Of a stretch of DNA of 64,000 nt, positions 56,015 to 64,000 are shown piece by piece. The DNA lies in assembly GCA_029962745.1 (NCBI GenBank), contig CM057162.1:22838402-22902401 (forward strand), written 5' to 3'. Numbering within the stretch: position 1 is the stretch's first letter; each line of letters opens with the position of its first letter. Made by a program: the position numbers and the translations under genes. The notes beneath the pieces are model-generated. The model was not told where the DNA came from. It did not search any database and was given only the letters and a program-made list of their open reading frames with translations. The DNA is from Echinometra lucunter. Taxonomy: Eukaryota; Echinodermata; Echinoidea; Camarodonta; Echinometridae.

Positions 56015-57060
56015 CTACTCCAATCAAGCGTGGTATACGTGAACGAATGCTTCAATATTATTGTAAGGAAGAATAGGAAGTAAGCGAGATTGAATCATTA
56101 ATTCGATCTATTTCTCGACCTTTTGTATTATTTCATCCGATACGCTGCGGAATTTACAACTTTTATAAAGAATTATTCAATTAAGCGTGGTATACGTGAA
56201 CGAATGCTTCAATATTATTGTCCTTATACGTAAGGAAGAATAGGAAGTAAGCGAAATTGAATCGTTAATTCGATCTATTTCTCGACCTTTTGTATTATTT
56301 CATCCGATACGCTGCGGAATTTACAACTTTTAAAAAGAATTATTCAATTAAGCTTGGTATACGTAAACGAATGCTTCAATATTATTGTCCTTATACGTAA
56401 GGAAGAATATAAGGAGTAAGCGAAATTGAATCGTTAATTCGATCTATTTCTCGACCTTTTGTATTATTTCATCTGATACGCTGCGGAATTTACAACTTTT
56501 AAAGAGAATTATTCAATTAAGCTTGGTATACGTAAACGAATGCTTCAATATTATTGTCCTTATACGTAAGGAAGAATAGGAAGTAAGCGAAATTGAATCG
56601 TTAATTCGATCTATTTCTCGACCTTTTGTATTATTTCATCTGATATGCTGCGGAATTTACAACTTTTAAAGAGAATTATTCAATTAGATAATTGTGTTGC
56701 TTCAATGTTATTGTCCTTATACGTAAGGAAGAATAGGAAGTATATAAGCGAAATTGAATCGTTAATTCGATCTATTTCTCGACCTTTTGTATTATTTCGT
56801 CCGATACGCTGCGGAATTTACAACTTTTAAAAATAATTATTCAATTAAGCTTGGTATACGTAAACGAATGCTTCAATATTATTGTCCTTATACGTAAGGA
56901 AGAATAGGAAGTAAGCGAAATTGAATCGTTAATTCGATCTATTTCTCGACCTTTTGTATTATTTCATCCGATACGCTGCGGAATTTACAACTTTTAAAAA
57001 GAATTATTCAATCAAGCGTGGTATACGTGAACGAATGCTTCAGTATTATTGTCCTTATTT
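56015..57060 (+). repeat. Satellite-like tandem array, unit ~167 bp
   Basis: Six full units measured between GCTGCGGAATTTACAAC words at 56144, 56311, 56480, 56647, 56808 and 56975 (spacings 161-169). Each unit has CTTGGTATACGTAAACGAAT, TCCTTATACGTAAGGAAGA (a palindromic word) and CGATCTATTTCTCGACCTTT. Units are very similar. A partial unit starts at each edge. Confidence 0.95.
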
Positions 57061-60000
57061 TGCATGTACCTGTATTCGAGAAAAGCTTTACCTCTCGCTG
57101 TAAAAATATTACAATGTTCAGACATGTTGCTGAGGGAATAAGAGCGCTTACCTCCTGATCTTGTTTCTATGAGCGAGCAGAGCGAGAGAGCGAGAAAGGG
57201 CTATTTTTTGTAATACTGAGAACAGCTAGGTTCTAGTGTACAGTTACTCCAATTCTATACATCTGATCCTTTCTCATATTTGGTAAGATATGAATAGGCT
57301 ACCGGTCACAGGCCATTATTCCATGAAAATTCTTCTGTTGAGTCTTCTTCCCGTTCGACTCCTTGCAGTTATTATAACAGTACATTGGATAGAAAGACAA
57401 GATGCAAATCAGTTTCATTTCATGATAAACCCTGATAAAATATTGACTGGCATTGGTTAAGATAAAAAAGATATTAAATACGAGTAGAACAATAATCAAT
57501 GGTAATAGCATACTATTTGATAGACAATATGCAAACCGATTTGCTTTCATAAAGATAGTATTATAACCTCATTGGTTGAAATACTTAAAATGCGAGCGAG
57601 CGCTGAAAGCCTTTTCCTTTCCTTTTAAAAATTGCTTCTTTGCTCTTTATTCTCTTTGTCTTTTTCTCTTTGTCTTTACTTTTGTTTTTTCTAGGATATA
57701 GGAGGTTATGAAATTTTTCATTTATTTATAGTGAATTATTGGGGGGATCGACCCCCCCCCCCCCCCCCCCTCCTCCCGGATCGACACCCATGACCCTCTA
57801 CATGGCGACCCTGGAGAACGGTATAAACCACTCATCCTGTGTACTAGGTATAAACCACGAAAACCAACAAAGTAGGACGGAATTGGGAGGAAGGTGAGTT
57901 TTCTTGTGGTGGCGATGTCCAGGTTACTTAGGCGCGCCTTTCTAGTCTTCTTCGAGGCCAAGAAAGTTACAAGTAAAAGAAAATTCGCTTGCTCAAAAAT
58001 GTTTTGATAATGAATGAATAATAAAACAATGTAAAATCTAGTATCAATCCATTTTATCATAATTTATGATTTATTCTATCAAACTTTTAAGGGTAAACCT
58101 GCAAAATGAAGTTCATGACGCGCTAATACTATTAATCATATCTTGCAATAAGACTAGATCTAGATATCCGAGCATGAGCGAGCTGAGCTGAGTGAGGCCG
58201 AGGGAATATTCTTGAGTCTTTGCAGGACATGAGGTAAATTTGTAAAATACCGTTATAATTACACTATTTCTAAAGTTTTTTAATCTGTCAAAACATGACT
58301 TGCCCTCGTTGGTTTGATGTTTGAAATTTACATGTCACTTTCTTACATTCAGTTCTTCATCATTTTGCACGTAAAATGTTCTTGTCGTGCTGGCCGCCCT
58401 TTTTAACTCCAGTCCAGAGCAGAGACATAGTCCAGGCCAGGGAGCTCGGGCGCGGCTGCGCCGGCGGCGGCAGCGGTGGAGGTCCATGGAGTTATGACCG
58501 CCCTATGCTAAGTTAAAGAGTTTAGGGCAAACCCGGGGCCTGTTTCTGGAAATCAACGCCAAGTTAGTCATATCTTTGTCCGCCAACTACGGAGATGACT
58601 CTAATCTTGCTAAACCGTTTCACGAAGAGCATGCTAGCTAAATATAAAGTTGACAGTGATGCCAATGCCCTGGCATCCTGAAATCCCCGAGCTACGCTTA
58701 GGCCCTCAACGTGATCTCGCATCATTCAATAATGATACACACAAAATACTCAATAATTAAAAATAGTACATACCATAATTGAAGATTAAAAATTCTTTGG
58801 ACACTCGCTCGAAACACAATCTTTCCTTTTCCTGATGTTTCTAGTTCAGATGCATCCGATTTCATCGGATTTGACCTCAGTGTTTTTTGGTGGTGTCGAT
58901 GAAATAACGGTCTACACAGGAGAGGTCGTTGATCTAGAGGGCGCTATAAAAGGTGATCACTAAATTGCACTGAGCATTGGTAAATTGGCAACTCTAAAAA
59001 TAAGGTGACTATCTTCAGCCAAAGAACTTTTGATAGAGATCGTAAGTTCCGATGTACAACAGAGACGCCCCTGCAAGCTTGAACTCTCACCTGAAAAATT
59101 GAATAACTTTTGTATTTCTGAATTTTCTGAATTGTACATTCATGAGTAGTTAGAAGATGAATTTAGACACGCTTCTTTGATGGTTTTGTGAAAATTTCTG
59201 CAAGCGTCTTCAAAAGAGGAGCAAAAATATAGAGAAATGACGTCATTATATGCCTTGCTTTCGATCACGTGATCATGTAACTCGCGCGCGGCCAGTCAGT
59301 ACCTAGTCTCAAAAAGAGTCTCAAAAAGAGTCTCTTTATATCAAATCGTCAAACAAGCAACATATTTGTTACACTAAACATCGGAAATTGACTGCAACAG
59401 AAAGAAATGAGGTCTGGCCTCAATGGATATATTAGACTACATTGATCATGAATGAAACGTGGAAAAAACCCAGCGTGTGTAATAACACGTGAAAGTGAAA
59501 CCATGTACTATATATAGCAGCGCGCGGCCAGGTCAGGGCCGAGGTCTCCCCAGGGGACTGTGCTTGGCATGAAAATTTGGGTTGAGGCCTTGAGGGCTTA
59601 AATTTATGGAACAGTGCAGCAAAGAAAATTAAAGGAATGGAAAGAAGATTTACTTGGTTAAATTATGTTTAAAACCTCCCTGGTTAAATGGAAGCTCCAT
59701 TAAAGTGCATTCTCCGGAAAAACCAGGGATGGGGGACTTGGATTTACATAAGTACTTTGTAAATTACTGTGTTAAAAAATGTTAAGCCTTGTATAAATGT
59801 TTATAAAAACAAGAAGATAGAATAAAAGTTTTTCGAGTCTGATGGTGCATAATTTTCTGGAAAAGGATTGAACTCCATTCTCCTCCTTCTCCTCCTCCTT
59901 TTCTTCTTCTTTTAATTATTCTTCATCTTCTTCATCACGATCATGCTCCCTTGCATCACATTCTTAATTCTCCCAATCTTCCTCGTCATCACCATCATCA

Positions 60001-60299
60001 TCATCCTCTTCCTCTTCATCGTATTTGCTCATCTTCAGGCCACCTCCTCATCGAATCATCATCCCCATCTTTATCACCACCATCACCACCATCATCATTA
60101 TTATCATCATCTTCTTTATCATTATCCTCCCATAAGCCACAATAATTTTTTTCATTTGTTTTGTTTGTCAATACGACTTTCTAAATTCAAATTTTTTATC
60201 ATTGTAAATATTCAGTAAAATCATTGCTTATTATGCAAATAATTGCGAAATTATTGCATTAAATATTATTGCTGAAGTTCTAAATCAATCATCACTTCA
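57061..60299. other. No confident gene; weak transcription signals
   Basis: C homopolymer at 57751-57770, a GC-rich patch at 58435-58490, TATAAAAG at 58945-58952, and a TATATATA (59509-59516) followed 305 bp later by AATAAA (59821-59826) with no open frame between. ATC/CTT microsatellites lie at 59880-60120. Confidence 0.4.
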
Positions 60300-60578
60300 A
60301 TACGAAAGAGAGAGAGAGAGAGAGAGCAGAAGGAAGAAAGAGAAACTTGCGAGCTATGCAGGTGCAGTGACAGCGCATTGCACGCACAATGTATGCACAG
60401 CGGTAACAGCCGGCCGGCCCTAGCCCTAGCCCTGCGCAGCAGCGCACATCGCACTATAACTGTGTACAAATTGCAATCTACACGGTACGTCGACGTCGTC
60501 CGACGAGGGCGAAAAATCGCCAAAAACATCGTCATCGGCCTCAGGAAGTTCTGTAAGGGAAGAAATAAACATTAGCAG
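60300..60578 (+). promoter_or_regulatory. CpG-rich candidate first exon/promoter
   Basis: GA repeat, then CpG-rich DNA (TACGTCGACGTCGTCCGACG) ending AACATTAGCAG before a GTATGT donor at 60579. CCCTAGCCCTAGCCCTGCGC lies inside. A gene running right out of the window is inferred; no conserved protein is seen. Confidence 0.3.
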
Positions 60579-60881
60579 GTATGTAACATAATTCATTGTG
60601 TTAATTATGTAATCTTTAATGTTTAAAACATTTTATTTAGGCGGAACGATACACTTTTAAATCAAAATGTAATACATGTATGCGTCTAGTTGTCGAAGAC
60701 TAAGCGCTGTAGATACTATGACAACATTCAACTTGCGGGAAATTTGATTTTTAATAATTGCGCAATAATTACGTCATCGGGCTGAACTGGCCAAGTTTGA
60801 ACGTAATTTAAACGAGCTCCCGAGGACGAAATCGCGTAGTAGGATTAGCCAAATTTTAAATGGATTTTTCTCCAATTCTAG

Positions 60882-60904
60882 GACACTCTGGACACTGGAA
60901 GTTG
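60882..60904 (+). other. Candidate 23-nt microexon
   Basis: TTTTTCTCCAATTCTAG acceptor, 23 nt (GACACTCTGGACACTGGAAG then TTG), then a consensus GTAAGT donor. It is in the right position to follow the exon ending at 60578. Confidence 0.3.
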
Positions 60905-61923
60905 GTAAGTTTGTCTAATTTATAATTCTCTCTTGATTAATTATTATAATTAAGTATAATAAAGGCAAGAAATAGCAAATCAGAAATTCTCATTGGAATT
61001 GTTACTAAATATCTCGTGAATCGATGAGGAAATGTGACAACACATAGCCTTGATCACAATCACACATAGATCTATATTTTGTAAACAAGAAATTATCAGA
61101 ACTGCAATTATTTGAGTGATCTGGTGAGGGCAAAGCTTAGAAATAGTAGCAGGGGGTTATAGATACAAGATATTTTCAAAGAAGGCAGATTACACCAAAG
61201 AAAAACTTATAAGATTCTGTTTTTAGTAATTAAGTTCATTGTCGTTTTGAACGTTAAAGATGGGTACCCCCGGGACACTAGATTTGCAAAATAAACCCTT
61301 ACGTTCATGATCGGAAAAAAGGAGGCAAATTAAATATTTATCCAGCGTCACGTCTTGACCAAAACGTTGATATGCATAATTTTGGCAAATTACAAGCTAA
61401 AATATGTGTCTTAAAAAGTATTTTGTTTAAAAATCTACGATATAAATTATCTTTGAATAAATATGGGTCTGAAATCTACAGACTATCCCTTTGACTATGC
61501 CTTGCCTGACGTGGCAGAATTGCGTTCTTTTGAGAGATGTTACAATCATGGGAGAAACCCCCAGGAAACCTTTTTTGCAGGTCGTTTCATATGAATCATG
61601 AAATATAATATTTATAAATACATGAGCAAGGATGAATTACTGATTGCAGGAACCCTTAGAAAAGATAGATTTGAATTATTTTTTTTACATCTATGTAGCT
61701 TCCATTTTGGCCAGCCATAATCTACCAAATTAGTGGCATGTGATGGCGCTGCATATCAACGAAAAAAGATATGACAGGGTCAGAGGCGTCATAAGTTCTT
61801 AGTCGGGATGTTGGCGTTGATCTTGGCAAACACGGCTTCGTGAAACACGTAGCAGACAACTAGCCAACTAGCGGCGATCTTAGCTGAGAAGTTGGACTTA
61901 TGACGGTTTCGTGAAACGGGCCC
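60905..61923. other. No feature seen
   Basis: AT-rich DNA. CGTGAAACACGTAGC and GGTTTCGTGAAACGGGCCC at 61838-61924 look like MITE-end words. Confidence 0.45.
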
Positions 61924-62490
61924 CTGGAGAATAGGGGACCGGAACGCGCGCTATATTCAGTTGTGTGCAAGCAAAATGCAGCCCAGTGGCAGCGGCGGCA
62001 GGGACAATCTGCACAAGATTCAGGAGCTAAACGTTTGTGACTTATGGGGTGTTGCAAGAAAGTTGCAATCGATTGCAAATCATTGCTAATTTTGAAACAA
62101 CCATTCTGACTGGCTCAGGATCTGCCCTTTTACGAAGACATGCATGCAACAATGATTTTGATTGGGCAGTGACAATCAGTTGCAACTTGCAATCGATTGC
62201 AACTTTCTTGCAACACCTCATTAGTTTGACAACATTTCTAGATCTACTTTCTAGTAACAAGTTAGATCTAGCCAAAATCAAACTGATTTTCATCAAATAA
62301 CCAAAAATCTGAAAGCCCAGAGGACAACGTAATATTAACATAATTACCTGATTAAAACATTTGAAAGTCATTTTGAACTCGATTATTGACGACTTGTCAT
62401 ATACCTAGACTAGAGTTTCGGCTGTCTCTGCCGATCTCTGCGCGGTATGTATGAATGGCACGTGCGATCGTTCGAGGCCCCTATTCTCCA
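61924..62490. mobile_element. CTGGAGAATAGGGG element, copy B
   Basis: CTGGAGAATAGGGG inverted as CCCCTATTCTCCA at 62478-62490. Shares interior with 50346-50876. Interrupted by a MITE at 62048-62217. Confidence 0.8.
62048..62217. mobile_element. MITE with perfect ~30-bp inverted ends
   Basis: GGTGTTGCAAGAAAGTTGCA then ATCGATTGCAA, exactly inverted at 62187-62217. No clear target duplication. Confidence 0.85.
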
Positions 62491-62539
62491 TTTGCGGAGT
62501 CAAGTAATCTTAGACCAGTTGTATTTGTAACTCCAAGTT

Positions 62540-62768
62540 TGCCGATACCGGCTTATGTCGAAAGGGTGGGTGAGCGGTGTGGGAGCTGGGAGGGAACGGG
62601 GATGGCCACACCCTTTTGAGAGAAGCCCCCCCCCCCGGTTGTCTCGAAAGGGTGGGTTGCGTGTGGGGAGTGAAATTAACGCACCCATTCGTGGAAACCG
62701 GGGGGGGGGGGGGACTTGTCTCGAAAGGGTGTGTTGAGTAGTCTGATGTAGGGTCTACCAGCCGTGTT
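62540..62768. repeat. Short degenerate repeat TGTCTCGAAAGGGTG
   Basis: Three copies of GTCTCGAAAGGGTGNGTTG spaced 82-90 bp, with C and G homopolymers between them. Confidence 0.7.
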
Positions 62769-63628
62769 TTTATGCCTCCGCCCACCGTAGGTGGTTGCCG
62801 GAGGCATTATGTTTTCGGGTCGTCCGTCCGTCCCGTTTTCGTTCTCACGATAACTTAAGAACCGTTTGACGGATCAACTTCAAACTTGGCTCATGTATGC
62901 ATATGGGAGGGACAATGATCTGATTAGATTTTGGAGTCTCAAGGTCAAAGGTCAAGGTCATAGAGGTAATAATACACATAAAAATGACTCGTTCTCGCGA
63001 TAACTTAAGAACCATTAGACAGATTGGCTTCAAACTTGGCTCATGTATGCACATGGAAGGGACGATGATCTGATTAGATTTTGGGGTCACAAGGTCAAAG
63101 GTCAAAGGTCATAGAGGTCATTATGTACATAGAAATGGTTCGTTTTCACCATAACTCAACAACCATTTGACCGATCAACCTCAAACTTGGCACAGGTATG
63201 CATATAGGAGGGACAATGATCTGATTATATTTTGGAGTCTCAAGGTCAAAGGTCAAGGTCATAGAGGTAATAATACACATAAAAATGGCTCGTTCTCGCG
63301 ATAACTTAAGAACCACTTGACAGATTGGCTTCAAACTTGGCTCATGTATGCACATGGAAGGGCAATGATCTGATTAGATTTAGGGATCACAAGGTCAAAG
63401 GTCATAGAGGTCATTATGTACATAGAAATGGTTAGTTCTTATGATAACTCAGTAACCATTTGACGGTTCAACAAACTTGGCTCATGTATGCATATGGAAA
63501 GGGCAATGCTCTCATTAGATTTGGGGTCACAAGGTCAAAGGTCAAGGTCAAAGATGTCATTGTATATATGAAAATAAAGCAACATGAAGTGCCATTTATT
63601 TCTGATCTGGTAATGGCGGAGGCATAAA
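62769..63628. mobile_element. TIR element with ~150-bp tandem units carrying AGGTCA repeats
   Basis: TTTATGCCTCCGCC and GGCGGAGGCATAAA are perfect inverted 14-mers. The left end also folds on itself (ATGCCTCCG...CGGAGGCAT), followed by GGTCGTCCGTCCGTCC. About five units follow with CGATAACTTAAGAACC, TTCAAACTTGGCTCATGTAT and AAGGTCAAAGGTCA. Confidence 0.85.
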
Positions 63629-64000
63629 GTTCGACCACGCGTGGTCGAAGATTCATCTAGTTTTTTAATGTAAGTAAAAAGAAAAGAAGACAGGTGGTTG
63701 GCTATCACCTAATGGGGGTGTCCAAGGATCCCCAAAAATATGGGAAAGAATTCCCCCTTTCCTGTCTGCTAGAATATAATATGGTGGGATGCATAAAATG
63801 GGAGAAATGTGTGCCCCACACCCCCCCCCCTCCCAAAAAAAAAAAGAAAAAAGAAAAAAGAAAAGTGAATATGAATAATCTTACACTCAAGAACGCAGAA
63901 GCAATCTTATGCACCTGCACACACACGCACAACTTGTCTACTTTGGCTGTGATTGCTTGATTGCTTGAAGTGCACATGTTGTCGTCCTTCCTCCCTCCAT
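63629..64000. other. No gene seen at right edge
   Basis: C and A homopolymers at 63820-63860 and simple CA words; no feature supported. Confidence 0.5.

Noticed and set aside
60418..60441. CCCTAG repeats as an internal telomere tract
   Set aside because: Only three units and not the usual animal telomere repeat.

Overview
The window is animal nuclear DNA: intron-split genes with GT-AG junctions, large non-coding stretches, many homopolymer and microsatellite tracts, and dense DNA-transposon, MITE and LINE debris. Frequent CATGTACATG-type words and GTCTCGCCTGCG / TATGCCTCCGCC repeats suggest a marine invertebrate deuterostome, most likely a sea urchin. The species is an inference.

Three host genes are supported. 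(1) Left end, + strand: the last four coding exons (1396-4763) of a nucleotide cyclase that looks like the soluble guanylate cyclase beta-2 type. It has GTP-selecting Glu and Cys, transition-state Asn and Arg, and a 77-residue tail ending in a CaaX box (CAIL). (2) Middle, + strand: a complete four-exon PTPMT1 (27410-34243, 191 residues), the mitochondrial phosphatidylglycerophosphate phosphatase of cardiolipin synthesis. (3) Right, - strand: a complete four-exon PIH1D2 (50251 down to 45820, 338 residues), an R2TP/R2SP-type co-chaperone adaptor. PTPMT1 and PIH1D2 converge on an 11.6 kb gene-free interval. No pathway links the three genes.

Two further transcription starts are weaker: a CCAAT/TATA promoter with a hammerhead-ribozyme-like motif and a signal-peptide-like first exon (18385-18750), and a CpG-rich first exon with a 23-nt microexon (60300-60904).

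The rest is a layered mobile-element landscape. A hAT-like element (8292-9603, 8-bp duplication) sits inside a TA-flanked element (8042-9675), which sits inside a CTT microsatellite. A 5.4 kb element (10884-16301) has matching 8-bp duplications and carries decayed, duplicated exons. Several MITE families occur twice or more. Two TIR-bounded elements (30291-32206 and 62769-63628) share one layout: a hairpin left end, then ~160-bp tandem units each carrying AGGTCA direct repeats. Other arrays are a 36-bp minisatellite starting on a splice donor (2049-2545), a 261-bp higher-order array of CTGATG/CTG (24405-25622), a 15-bp minisatellite split by a foldback element (54051-55650), and a ~167-bp satellite (56015-57060). 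No RNA genes of the classical families, CRISPR arrays or viral genes were recognised.
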